The notes below the pieces were generated by a model. The model worked only from the letters and a program-made list of their open reading frames with translations, did no database searches and was not told the DNA's origin. Shown piece after piece: positions 1-7,201 of a stretch of DNA of 19,860 bases (positions are counted from its first letter, which is position 1; each line of letters starts with the position of its first letter). The position numbers were made by a program, and so were the translations under genes. Origin of the DNA: Solobacterium sp. GTDB taxonomy: Bacteria > Bacillota_I > Bacilli_A > Erysipelotrichales > Erysipelotrichaceae. The stretch lies in contig JAEEYJ010000103.1 of assembly GCA_016291725.1 (NCBI GenBank), positions 1 to 19,860 on the forward strand, read 5' to 3'.

Positions 1-415
1 CGGTAGCACCCATCGCTTCGAATCCTTTGATGTGCAGATCGATCGGCCTCGGCCCCAGATAGCACCCGCCCGACATCTTGATCCGTACGTAGCCGTATTT
101 GCCCAGCAGTGCGCCCATGAAGTAGTAGGATGCCCTCAGCTTCTTGACCGCATCATCCTCCAGGTCGACGTTCTTCATGTCTGTCGGATCCATGATGATA
201 TGATCTTCCCGCTGCCGGTAGATCTTTACATTCAGCAGTTCCAGAATCCTGGCCAGCGATTCCACATCCGCAATGTTCGGCACACCGGTGATCGTCACCG
301 GACCGCGTGCCAGCACAGCAGCCGGAATCAAAGCGACCGTTGCGTTCTTCGCACCGGAGATCATGACCTCTCCCCTCAGCGGTCTTCCTCCGTCTATTCT
401 GATTACTTCTTCCAT
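1..415 (-). CDS. murA: UDP-N-acetylglucosamine 1-carboxyvinyltransferase (MurA), partial
   Basis: First committed step of peptidoglycan synthesis: transfer of enolpyruvate from PEP to UDP-GlcNAc in the cytoplasm. Only the N-terminal 138 codons are present; the gene continues past the left edge. Visible MurA landmarks are the substrate-binding Lys23-Asn24 in GAKNATVALIPAA, Arg94 in KKLRASYYFMG, and the active-site Cys118 in the loop GGCYLGPRPID. The Cys is the residue alkylated by fosfomycin, so the enzyme should be fosfomycin sensitive. The ATG at 415 is preceded by AAGGAG with an 8-base spacer. The start overlaps the last 13 bases of the upstream HAD phosphatase gene, so the two are probably one transcript. 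Many Bacillota carry two MurA paralogs; which one this is cannot be told here. Confidence 0.95.
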   Translation of the reverse strand, partial: MEEVIRIDGGRPLRGEVMISGAKNATVALIPAAVLARGPVTITGVPNIADVESLARILELLNVKIYRQREDHIIMDPTDMKNVDLEDDAVKKLRASYYFMGALLGKYGYVRIKMSGGCYLGPRPIDLHIKGFEAMGAT

Positions 416-1065
416 GATTCATTCTCCTTTATCACCAACGCTGCCATCTCTGCTGCGCACGTTACCGCAGCGTCGGCACGGCTCTGGTCCTGCCGGAACC
501 GTTCATCTGTCCTTGCGTATACCTTCATGCCCGCTCTTCTGCCGGACTCGATTCCCATCGTGCTGTCTTCGTAGACGGCACACTCGGCCGCAGGCAGCCC
601 CAGTCTTTCTGCTGCCTTCAGATAGATGTCCGGCAAAGGCTTCGGCCGGATGTCATCATTGCCTGAGAGCACGAACCGGAAGTACTTCCGGATGCCCATG
701 TCATCCAGGCTCTTCAGGACTACAGGCAGCGGGGAAGCCGAGCAGCATGCTATGGATATGCCTGCCTCGTCCAGCTTTTTCAGTGTCTCCGGGATATCCT
801 CGAACATCAGGGCACGGCAGTCCATGGGATGCGCGAGGAAATACTTCCCGGCTTCTTCCTTGATCTTTTCCGGAGAGACCCGTCCTTCCAGAAGCCCGGA
901 ATAGAAGCGGTAGGTATTCACTTCATTCATCCCTACGGCTTCAAAGAGCCTCTCCTCTCCTCCCTGATAGCCAAGGGAAGACAGGACTTCGGTGAACGAG
1001 CGGAAATAGTACGGTTCACTGTCGTACAGTATTCCGTCCATGTCAAAAAGAACAGCTTTGATCAT
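403..1065 (-). CDS. HAD-superfamily phosphatase (beta-phosphoglucomutase-like)
   Basis: A haloacid-dehalogenase hydrolase of 220 residues, subfamily I with a helical cap. Motif I is FDMDGILYD, with nucleophile Asp8 and acid Asp10. Motif II is the serine in ACCSAS. The lysine of motif III lies in RPKPLPDIY. Motif IV is YEDSTMGIESG. Such proteins dephosphorylate or isomerise sugar phosphates; the substrate cannot be read from the sequence. I chose the ATG at 1065 because AGGAG lies 5 bases upstream. An in-frame GTG at 1071 overlaps this ribosome site and is unlikely. The 3' end overlaps murA by 13 bases, suggesting translational coupling, but a role in envelope synthesis is only inference. Confidence 0.88.
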   Translation of the reverse strand: MIKAVLFDMDGILYDSEPYYFRSFTEVLSSLGYQGGEERLFEAVGMNEVNTYRFYSGLLEGRVSPEKIKEEAGKYFLAHPMDCRALMFEDIPETLKKLDEAGISIACCSASPLPVVLKSLDDMGIRKYFRFVLSGNDDIRPKPLPDIYLKAAERLGLPAAECAVYEDSTMGIESGRRAGMKVYARTDERFRQDQSRADAAVTCAAEMAALVIKENESWKK

Positions 1066-1081
1066 TGACACTCCTGTAGCA

Positions 1082-1110
1082 ATTCTACCCTATTCTCCTG
1101 CCAAAACCAA
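1082..1110 (-). promoter_or_regulatory. Candidate sigma-A promoter for the HAD-murA unit
   Basis: On the minus strand, TTGGTT (1105-1110) and TAGAAT (1082-1087) are separated by 17 bases. The -10 matches consensus at five of six positions and the -35 at three. It lies just downstream of the degV terminator and would give a very short leader before AGGAG and the ATG at 1065. Confidence 0.4.
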
Positions 1111-1111
1111 C

Positions 1112-1135
1112 AAAAAGCAGTGATTCCTCACTGCT
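1112..1135 (-). terminator. Rho-independent terminator of degV
   Basis: Read on the minus strand: AGCAGTGA, loop GGAA, TCACTGCT, then TTTT. The perfect 8-bp stem (1116-1123 / 1128-1135) begins at the last base of the degV stop codon. It separates degV from the HAD-murA unit. Confidence 0.9.
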
Positions 1136-1965
1136 CAGTAGTAACTCAGAATCAGGCCTTCCCGCTCTGCGTAGAAGCTGTCCAGACCCTTGGTCTGATA
1201 GACATCGGTTTCTATGAACGGCCATAGCCTGCGTACCTCCGCCCGGATGGTCTCTGCCATTTCCGGGTTGAAGGCATGGCTGATGACGACGTATTCCTTC
1301 GGTTCTCCTCTCTCCTTCAGGTCATCGAGGATGGCCTGTACAACACGCTTGGAGCCCCGTACCTTTGTTTTGATGACAATGGTGCCGGCAGGTGATCCGA
1401 TGCCCACACCCCAGAAGCCGAGCCTGCTGGCCACGAATCCGGCGATTCTGGACATCCTTCCGTTCTTGATCAGGTTATCGTAGGAACACAGGGCAAAGAT
1501 GATCCTGATCTGTTCTATATTCTTCTCAAAGAAATCCACGATCTCTTCAAAGGAAGCCTTCTTCCGGATCATGTTCAGAATGATCCTGTACGCAATGATC
1601 AAGGAAGGGCCGGTACCGATGGAATTGACGACATAGATCTTTTTGTCCGGTTCTTCCCCCAGGACCATATCCCTGGCAACACACGCACTGTTGTAGCTGC
1701 CGGAGAGCTCCTTGGATATTGTAATGGCAAACACATTGCCGGGACGTTTGAACTCTTCATACCAATCATAGGGTGAAGGGCAGGCCGTTCTGCATGGTTC
1801 CGAACTCGCTTCCATCGCTCTGAGCATTCCGTCCACATCCAGATCATCCGTATCCAGATACTGCTTCCCTTCTATGTTCATGATGAAAGGAATATAGGCA
1901 AAATGGATATCTTCCGTATCTTCCGGAAGCCAATCACAGCTGGAATCCGTAATAATGTTCCACAT
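1135..1965 (-). CDS. DegV family fatty-acid-binding protein
   Basis: A 276-residue DegV protein, close to the usual family length. DegV proteins bind a fatty acid in a deep pocket. Several (FakB) present it to the kinase FakA for phosphorylation, so host or recycled fatty acids enter phospholipid synthesis. Family features visible are the N-terminal TDSSCDW loop, the TISKELSGSYNSA segment that contacts the carboxylate, the NGRMSRIAGF stretch and the C-terminal VISHAFNPE histidine. The ATG at 1965 has AGGAGG 5 bases upstream. It is followed by its own terminator. No fakA is visible here. DegV paralogs are often multiple, so the specific lipid preference is unknown. Confidence 0.93.
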   Translation of the reverse strand: MWNIITDSSCDWLPEDTEDIHFAYIPFIMNIEGKQYLDTDDLDVDGMLRAMEASSEPCRTACPSPYDWYEEFKRPGNVFAITISKELSGSYNSACVARDMVLGEEPDKKIYVVNSIGTGPSLIIAYRIILNMIRKKASFEEIVDFFEKNIEQIRIIFALCSYDNLIKNGRMSRIAGFVASRLGFWGVGIGSPAGTIVIKTKVRGSKRVVQAILDDLKERGEPKEYVVISHAFNPEMAETIRAEVRRLWPFIETDVYQTKGLDSFYAEREGLILSYY

Positions 1966-1998
1966 ACACGCCTCCTGTTACCATTATGCCATAACCCC

Positions 1999-2026
1999 AA
2001 AAAAAGAGACATATCAATATGCCTCT
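1999..2026 (-). terminator. Rho-independent terminator of the ywiB-argS-rpoE operon
   Basis: Minus strand: AGAGGCATAT, TG, ATATGTCTCT, then seven T. The stem (2005-2014 / 2017-2026, with one G-T pair) contains the final codons of rpoE, and the rpoE stop TGA sits at the loop. The next start, degV at 1965, is only about 33 bases beyond, so degV may rely on read-through or a promoter inside rpoE. Confidence 0.88.
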
Positions 2027-2355
2027 TCTCCCTTCTGGTCTTCCGGAGACTCTTCAGCCTCTTCTTCCGGCTCTTCCTCTTCCTCGTCCTCTTCTGCGTC
2101 TTCTGCCAGCGCAGCTTTGGCGTGAAGCTCCGCGAACGTCCTGCGGTTGCGCAGGTCCCACTTATTGCCTTTCAGGGACGCAAAGCGGTTGTCCATCATC
2201 AGATCGGAATAGAACTCCGCTTTCTTCTTCCTGTCATCTACAGGAATCTGCAGCTTTGCGGCAACGCCTTCCCAGAGCATACGGAATTCCATATCGCTTC
2301 CATAGGCACTGAGTACATCATACGCCGCATCTGTCATGCTTGCTTTCCGGCTCAT
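2014..2355 (-). CDS. rpoE: RNA polymerase delta subunit (RpoE)
   Basis: Delta subunit of RNA polymerase, a factor restricted to Bacilli-type Bacillota. It raises transcription specificity and recycling by displacing RNA from core enzyme. The protein is 113 residues. Residues 1 to about 75 form the HARE-HTH domain, with the typical segments FRMLWEGVAAKLQIP and FYSDLMMDNRFASLKGNKWDLR. From about residue 84 the tail is almost entirely Asp and Glu, as in known delta subunits. It is shorter than the roughly 170-residue B. subtilis protein because the acidic tail is reduced. The ATG overlaps the argS stop (ATGA). It is last in the ywiB-argS-rpoE operon, an order related to that seen in Bacilli. Confidence 0.92.
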   Translation of the reverse strand: MSRKASMTDAAYDVLSAYGSDMEFRMLWEGVAAKLQIPVDDRKKKAEFYSDLMMDNRFASLKGNKWDLRNRRTFAELHAKAALAEDAEEDEEEEEPEEEAEESPEDQKGEEAY

Positions 2356-4019
2356 TCTTCAGAATTCTTTCCTTTCATCAGTTCGGGCGCACTGACACCG
2401 ATCAGATGCAGCGCGTTTTTCAGAACGATTTCACATGCCTGCACCAGGGCAAGGCGCTGGGCGCTCAGCTCCGGATTGGCAGGATCCACGATTTTACTGT
2501 CATTGTAGTAGCTGTGGAAGATTGCAGAGAGTTCCGCAATGTAGTTGACCATCTTGTGCGGCATCCTTGTTCTGGCCGCATCCGCAATGACCGACTCAAA
2601 CTCATTCATCTTCTTCAGCAGGCTCATTTCCTTGTCGGACACGATCTGTTCATAGTGGTCCGCCGGCACCAGATCTCCGGCCTTGGCCATGATTGAACAC
2701 ATTCTTGCATGAGCATACTGAGCATAGTACACCGGGTTCTCATTGGACTGCTTGGTCGCAATGTCCAGATCGAAGTCCATCTGGGTATTGCTCGCTCTGG
2801 ATACGAAGAAGTACCGTACCGCATCCACACCGGCTTCATCGATCAGATCGCGCAGCGAGATCGACTGTCCGCTCCGCTTGGAGAGCTTGAACTCCTTGCC
2901 GTCCTTGATCATTCTGGCCATCTGGATGACGTCCACTTCGAGCTTGTCGCTCGGATAGCCCAGTGCTTCAATCGCCGCCTTCAGGCGGGGAATGTATCCA
3001 TGGTGGTCGGCTCCGAACAGGTTGATCAGCTGGTCAAACCCACGGTCCAGCTTATCCAGGTGATAGGCAATGTCCGGTGTCAGATAGGTATACAGACCAT
3101 CGCTCTTACGGATAACCCGGTCCTTGTCATCACCGAACTGGGTGGTCTTCAGGAACAGCGCACCGTCCTTTTCATAGGTCCAGCCGCCCTCGATCAGCTT
3201 CTGTACAGCCGCATCCATCTTACCGGATGCCCGGATATCCCGCTCGCTGGTCCAGACATCGAATTCACAGCGGAATTCCTCCAGGTCCTTCTTCAGCTTT
3301 GCCAGCTCGGCTTTCAGACCGTACTCGCGGAAGAACAGGAAGGATTCCTCGATCGGTGCATCTGCGTACTTCTCACCGATTTCCTGGTACAGGTCATCCG
3401 CGATCTTGACCAGGTCCTGACCATGGTATCCGCCTTCGGGGATGACACCTTCCCTGCCGCAGCGCTGGAGATAGCGCGCCTGCAGTGAATAGCCCATGTT
3501 GTCGATCTGGCTTCCTGCATCATTGATGTAGTACTCTCTGGTAACATCGTATCCTGCCGCCTTCATCAGCCTGGTCAGAGAATCACCGCTGGCCGCTCCG
3601 CGCGCATGTCCGGGATGCAGATCACCGGTGGGGTTGGCGGATACATACTCCACCAGTACCTTCTTCCCCTTGCCGGCATTTGATGTACCATAGGCATCAC
3701 CTGCCGCAAGGATCCTGCCGATGACCGACTGGATGGAATCCTGCTTCATGAATACATTCAGGAAGCCCGGCCCGGCGATCTCAAGACGGTCCGCTCCGAC
3801 TGCATCGCAGTCAAACACCGCCGCAATCTTCTCCGCAGCTTCCCGCGGCTTCAGACCGGCTGCCTTCGCGTTGACCATCGCTACATTCGTTGCATAGTCA
3901 CCGTGAGCCTTCTCCTTGGGCAGATTCAGCGCTACACGCTCCGGCGCAACTTCCGCACCCAGCGCTTCCTTCGCCGCTCTGGCAAATTCCTGTTTCAGTT
4001 TCAGTTCGATTTCATTCAT
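2352..4019 (-). CDS. argS: Arginyl-tRNA synthetase
   Basis: Class I aminoacyl-tRNA synthetase charging tRNA-Arg; 555 residues, full length for bacterial ArgRS. The N-terminal Add1 domain spans about residues 1-90. The HIGH-type signature is HPGH at 135-138 within SANPTGDLHPGHARGA. The KMSKS counterpart is KLSKR at 378-382. The catalytic core includes GADHHGYIPRLKAA. The C-terminal helical anticodon-binding domain covers about 440-555. The start ATG at 4019 overlaps the ywiB stop by 8 bases and has GGAGG 9 bases upstream inside ywiB. The gene ends in a 4-base overlap with rpoE, so the three genes are translationally linked. Confidence 0.98.
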   Translation of the reverse strand: MNEIELKLKQEFARAAKEALGAEVAPERVALNLPKEKAHGDYATNVAMVNAKAAGLKPREAAEKIAAVFDCDAVGADRLEIAGPGFLNVFMKQDSIQSVIGRILAAGDAYGTSNAGKGKKVLVEYVSANPTGDLHPGHARGAASGDSLTRLMKAAGYDVTREYYINDAGSQIDNMGYSLQARYLQRCGREGVIPEGGYHGQDLVKIADDLYQEIGEKYADAPIEESFLFFREYGLKAELAKLKKDLEEFRCEFDVWTSERDIRASGKMDAAVQKLIEGGWTYEKDGALFLKTTQFGDDKDRVIRKSDGLYTYLTPDIAYHLDKLDRGFDQLINLFGADHHGYIPRLKAAIEALGYPSDKLEVDVIQMARMIKDGKEFKLSKRSGQSISLRDLIDEAGVDAVRYFFVSRASNTQMDFDLDIATKQSNENPVYYAQYAHARMCSIMAKAGDLVPADHYEQIVSDKEMSLLKKMNEFESVIADAARTRMPHKMVNYIAELSAIFHSYYNDSKIVDPANPELSAQRLALVQACEIVLKNALHLIGVSAPELMKGKNSEE

Positions 4020-4398
4020 CCGGATCTTCCTCCAGTTCCCATACCATCCTCTGATGGCTTACCGGTTCACTTCCCAGATATACCTTGTATTCCACACTCC
4101 GGCAATCTGCGTTGTATATATACTCAATCAGTTCGGTTTCGAACTGCATCATTCCATATTCACTGAATACCTGCGCGCTTCCCGCCTTTCCGAAATACAG
4201 TTTCGTCATACTGCGTACATCGGCAGACCTGCCGATGATGATGCTGTCCTTGCCGAAGCGGATGTGATGCATGATGGTATGCTCAGGGTCTTCCCAGTAG
4301 AAGAGCTGGTCATCCTTCCACCGGGCTTCTCCCCGGGCAATCACCTTCTCCTGATTTTCCATCAGATCATATTGTGTCAGCCGGACGTACAGTGCCAT
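4012..4398 (-). CDS. ywiB: DUF1934 beta-barrel protein (YwiB-like)
   Basis: A 128-residue protein resembling the DUF1934/YwiB family, small lipocalin-like beta-barrels of unknown function that usually stand directly upstream of argS in Bacilli. Visible family traits are the N-terminal strand MALYVRLTQY, a central FGKDSIIIGRSADVRSMTKLYFG segment read in two parts (residues about 48-70), and the hydrophobic-alternating strand pattern ending in VYLGSEPVSHQRMVWELEE. Position before argS supports the assignment strongly. The ATG at 4398 has only a weak AAGG upstream and the predicted leader is about 10 bases. No enzymatic motif is seen, and I do not assign a biochemical role. Confidence 0.85.
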   Translation of the reverse strand: MALYVRLTQYDLMENQEKVIARGEARWKDDQLFYWEDPEHTIMHHIRFGKDSIIIGRSADVRSMTKLYFGKAGSAQVFSEYGMMQFETELIEYIYNADCRSVEYKVYLGSEPVSHQRMVWELEEDPDE

Positions 4399-4414
4399 AT
4401 TCAGTACCTTATGA

Positions 4415-4442
4415 ATTATACCGATAGCGCTTCCATTGTCAA
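4415..4442 (-). promoter_or_regulatory. Strong sigma-A promoter of ywiB-argS-rpoE
   Basis: Minus strand: exact consensus TTGACA (4437-4442), 16-base spacer, exact consensus TATAAT (4415-4420). The predicted start of transcription near 4408 leaves only about 10 bases before the ywiB ATG at 4398. It is the best promoter match in the window. The 114 bases between it and the upstream terminator show no other feature. Confidence 0.9.
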
Positions 4443-4556
4443 CCGGTCTTCCGGAAAATCATCTGTACTGCCTGTATAACCGGCGGGCAGGCACGGAAGC
4501 TGTTTACAATTTTCAGCTGGATTTTCCACGGTTTCACAAACAGTTTCTTTTCCATG

Positions 4557-4582
4557 AAAACGACTGCCCGGAAAGGCAGCCG
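4557..4582 (-). terminator. Rho-independent terminator of the murD-HD operon
   Basis: Minus strand: CGGCTGCC, short loop TTTCCG, GGCAGTCG, then TTTT. The stem is 4561-4568 / 4575-4582 with one G-T pair, starting a few bases after the HD gene stop at 4591. Confidence 0.88.
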
Positions 4583-4590
4583 TCAACAGA

Positions 4591-5814
4591 TTACAGCAGA
4601 CTCTTGATTTCCGCCGGATAGAAGATCCGGTCATCCCGCAGCACCGGTCCGTTCACCAGGCTCGATACAATCGTGCTCGCTTCCGAAATCTCCTTGATCT
4701 CTCCCCCGTGCACACGGATCCAGATCGGGGCGGACCCATCGTTGGAATACGGCACATAGGGCCTTTGCCCTACTTCATCCATCGCAAAGTAGTACCTTGG
4801 ATCGTATCCCGCTCTTTCCAGCGCTTCATGCACACGCCTGACAGCACCGGCATTGTTTTCCTCATAGGCGAACAGACGTCTGTCCTGGACCCGGGAAGCC
4901 AGGTCTCTGACCACCGGATCCTCGGCGTCCTTCAGTACAGCGAAACCGTAGCCGCAGGTATACTCATCCAGCAGGAAGTACTCTTCCAGCGTCAGCACCC
5001 GGTCTTCTGCCAGTGCCTGGAACCCGGCAGGCACTGCCGGCATTTTCCCGGCACGGTACAGATCCTGAAGACGCAGGAAGAGGCTGTTGAGCATACTCTC
5101 ATAGCTGCGGCAGACCGGATGGTAGTATACCTGCCAGTACATATGGTAGCGGGCCATGATGTAGTTCTCCACCGCATAGATCCCGCTCTCCTTGACAACG
5201 GCCTTGCTGTCGCTGACGCGGAGTGTACGCAGAATGCGCTCCAGGTCGAATTCACCGTACTTGGTGCCGGTGAAGTAGGCGTCCCGGAGCAGATAGTCCA
5301 TGCGGTCAGCATCCAGCTGTCCGCTTACCAGCTGCGGCAGCAGAGGATTCTTCGAAGTATGGCGGATGACATCCGCCACTTCCTTTGCCAGACCGGGGCA
5401 TTCTGCCTCCAGCAGTTCCGTGATCTCCGTTCCTTCTTCAATGATCCGGCAGGTGTATTCCTCATGGCTGCCACGGATGATCTTTTCAAAGGTATGGGAG
5501 TACGGACCATGGCCGAGATCATGCAGCAGCCCGGCGATCATGACCGTAACCTTTTCCTTCTCATCCAGAGCGTCCCGGAGATCCGGCACTTCATTCACCA
5601 TCCGGCGGACAATCTCATAGACGCCCAGGGAATGCGTAAAACGGGTATGGTCCGCCGCATGATAGACCATGTGCGCTCCCCCGAGCTGCCGGATCCGGCG
5701 CAGCCGCTGGAACCAGGCAGTATTGATGCATTTCCAGATGATGTCGTAATCCACGTGGATATACCCATGCACCGGATCACGCATGACTTTTGTTTCGTTG
5801 GTCTTCCTGAACAT
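4591..5814 (-). CDS. HD-domain phosphohydrolase (YwfO/SAMHD1-like dNTPase family)
   Basis: A 407-residue HD-superfamily metal-dependent phosphohydrolase. The metal ligands of the family are visible: His61 in FTHSLGVYEIV, His98-Asp99 in LLHDLGHGPYSH, and Asp168 in GQLDADRMDYLLRDA. The opening RDPVHGYI and the RLRRIRQLGG segment are typical of the YwfO / E. faecalis EF1143 group. A member of that group hydrolyses dNTPs to deoxynucleosides and triphosphate under dNTP allosteric control. Substrate here is inferred from family only. It begins 5 bases after the murD stop, so it is cotranscribed with murD, and it is followed by a terminator. In lactobacilli and enterococci relatives lie near rpoE, consistent with this neighbourhood. 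Confidence 0.9.
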   Translation of the reverse strand: MFRKTNETKVMRDPVHGYIHVDYDIIWKCINTAWFQRLRRIRQLGGAHMVYHAADHTRFTHSLGVYEIVRRMVNEVPDLRDALDEKEKVTVMIAGLLHDLGHGPYSHTFEKIIRGSHEEYTCRIIEEGTEITELLEAECPGLAKEVADVIRHTSKNPLLPQLVSGQLDADRMDYLLRDAYFTGTKYGEFDLERILRTLRVSDSKAVVKESGIYAVENYIMARYHMYWQVYYHPVCRSYESMLNSLFLRLQDLYRAGKMPAVPAGFQALAEDRVLTLEEYFLLDEYTCGYGFAVLKDAEDPVVRDLASRVQDRRLFAYEENNAGAVRRVHEALERAGYDPRYYFAMDEVGQRPYVPYSNDGSAPIWIRVHGGEIKEISEASTIVSSLVNGPVLRDDRIFYPAEIKSLL

Positions 5815-5819
5815 AGTCT

Positions 5820-7118
5820 CTACAGTTCCTTGACCAGTTCAGCGAAGCGGTGGCCGCGTACTTCATAGCTCGGGAACTGATCCCAGGATGCGCACATCGG
5901 TGAGAGCAGCACAATATCGCCGTCCTTTGCCAGTTCATGCGCTTTGGCCACGGCTTCCTCCAGGTTCTCCACCAGAATCGTATCCGGATACAGATCCTTC
6001 AGCTGGTGCTTCGTTGCCCCGAAGGCAATCAGATACTTGATCCGGTCCAGATAGGGCTTCATCGCTGCAAATCCGGTCTTCTTGTCGTAGCCGCCGCCCA
6101 GCAGGATCACCGGCTGCGGGAATGCCTTCAGCGCAACGATGGTGGCTTCCGGAACCGTACCCTTCGAATCATTGTAGTACCGCACACCATCCTTCTCGGT
6201 GATGAACTGGATCCGGTGCTCCACACCCGGGAATTCCGAAAGCACCTTGACAATGTCTTCCCTGCTCACACCCAGCTTGACCGCCATCGCCGCAGCGCAC
6301 ATCGCATTGGCAATGTTGTGCAGGCCCGGTATGCGCAGAATTGCCGTATCGAAGAGCTCCTCTCCGAACATCAGGCCCTTTCCGTCCTTCAGGCAGATAT
6401 CCGCGTCCTTCTCCAGGGAGAATGTCAGCATCCGGCAGGGAAGGTCCCTGGCATACTCCATACAGTTGGGATCATCCGCATTGGTGATGAACCAATCATC
6501 TTCCGTCTGGTTCTGCCAGACAAGCATCTTTGCCTTATAGTAGGCATCTGTCGTACCGAAGACATTCAGATGATCCGGCGTCAGGTTGGTGCAGACCGAT
6601 ACAACCGGATGGAACTCCTTGGTGCCCAGCAGCTGGAACGCCGCAATCTCCACCGCAAAGGTATAGTCCCCGTCACCCAGTGTACGCACTGTTTCACAGA
6701 CCGGGAAACCGTTGTTGCCGATGGCTCCGTTGTGAGGATCCAGTGTCTTCAGCATCTCTCCCAGCAAGGTTGTTGTAGTGGTCTTGCCGTTGGTGCCGGT
6801 AATGGCGCCGAAGCGGTAATGAGGCGCGTATCTGGCTGCGATTTCGGTCTCGTTGTACATAAAATAACCCTGATCGATCATCGCTTTTACAAACGGTGCA
6901 CTGTCCGGGATGCCCGGATTCTTTACGATCAGATCATACTTCTCTTCCTTCAGAAAATCCGGATGTCCGCCGTCATAGACACGGATGCCCAGTGCCTCCA
7001 GTTCCTCCTTTTCCGGAATCTCCTTCAGGTCCGTAATGATTGCTTCATATCCCTTTTCATTCAGCAGCTTCGCAGCCGCAATGCCGCTTCTTGCAGCACC
7101 GATCATCAACGCTTTCAT
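5820..7118 (-). CDS. murD: UDP-N-acetylmuramoyl-L-alanine--D-glutamate ligase (MurD)
   Basis: Cytoplasmic Mur ligase adding D-glutamate to UDP-MurNAc-L-Ala with ATP; 432 residues, normal length. The Rossmann-like N-terminal domain opens with MKALMIGAARSGIAAAKLL. The P-loop GTNGKTTTTT is at 108-117. NLTPDHLN follows at 178, and the lysine in AYYKAKMLV (about 197) corresponds to the carbamylated lysine. HRIQF and YNDSKGT mark the C-terminal domain. One oddity is that the usual SSFQL stretch reads AAFQL (159-163). The gene stands outside a division cluster and leads an operon with the HD phosphohydrolase. It starts at ATG 7118 with GGAAG 8 bases upstream. It is divergent from the ADP-ribosylglycohydrolase gene. 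Confidence 0.97.
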   Translation of the reverse strand: MKALMIGAARSGIAAAKLLNEKGYEAIITDLKEIPEKEELEALGIRVYDGGHPDFLKEEKYDLIVKNPGIPDSAPFVKAMIDQGYFMYNETEIAARYAPHYRFGAITGTNGKTTTTTLLGEMLKTLDPHNGAIGNNGFPVCETVRTLGDGDYTFAVEIAAFQLLGTKEFHPVVSVCTNLTPDHLNVFGTTDAYYKAKMLVWQNQTEDDWFITNADDPNCMEYARDLPCRMLTFSLEKDADICLKDGKGLMFGEELFDTAILRIPGLHNIANAMCAAAMAVKLGVSREDIVKVLSEFPGVEHRIQFITEKDGVRYYNDSKGTVPEATIVALKAFPQPVILLGGGYDKKTGFAAMKPYLDRIKYLIAFGATKHQLKDLYPDTILVENLEEAVAKAHELAKDGDIVLLSPMCASWDQFPSYEVRGHRFAELVKEL

Positions 7119-7137
7119 CGTCTACACTTCCGTTTCC

Positions 7138-7153
7138 CACGGCTCCAGCCGTG
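7138..7153. other. Perfect inverted repeat in the murD leader
   Basis: CACGGCT, CC, AGCCGTG: a 7-bp perfect dyad between the divergent start sites. In the predicted murD mRNA it would form a hairpin about 20 bases before the ATG. On the plus side it lies upstream of the -10. It has no T-tract, so it is not a terminator; it could be a protein site or an RNA element. Confidence 0.4.
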
Positions 7154-7170
7154 TATTCCTTCATACTGAA

Positions 7171-7180
7171 TATGATACCA
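7171..7180. promoter_or_regulatory. Shared divergent -10 element (murD / ADP-ribosylglycohydrolase)
   Basis: Plus strand TATGAT (7171-7176) and minus strand TATCAT (7172-7177, preceded by TGG as in an extended -10) overlap. They would start transcription near 7183 (plus) and 7165 (minus), about 18 bases apart. No good -35 hexamer is seen for either direction, so the call rests on the -10 elements and on the need for promoters in this 83-base gap. Confidence 0.45.
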
Positions 7181-7201
7181 TATAGCCAGGAGGTATGATT
7201 T

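Noticed and set aside
2709..3488. Plus-strand frame opposite argS
   Set aside because: argS is unambiguous on the other strand and the frame has no family resemblance or start signal.
5937..7169. Plus-strand open frame of 410 codons opposite murD, and a similar one at 4708-5868 opposite the HD gene
   Set aside because: Both are rich in His, Arg, Gln and Leu without domain features and mirror the codon pattern of the real minus-strand genes.
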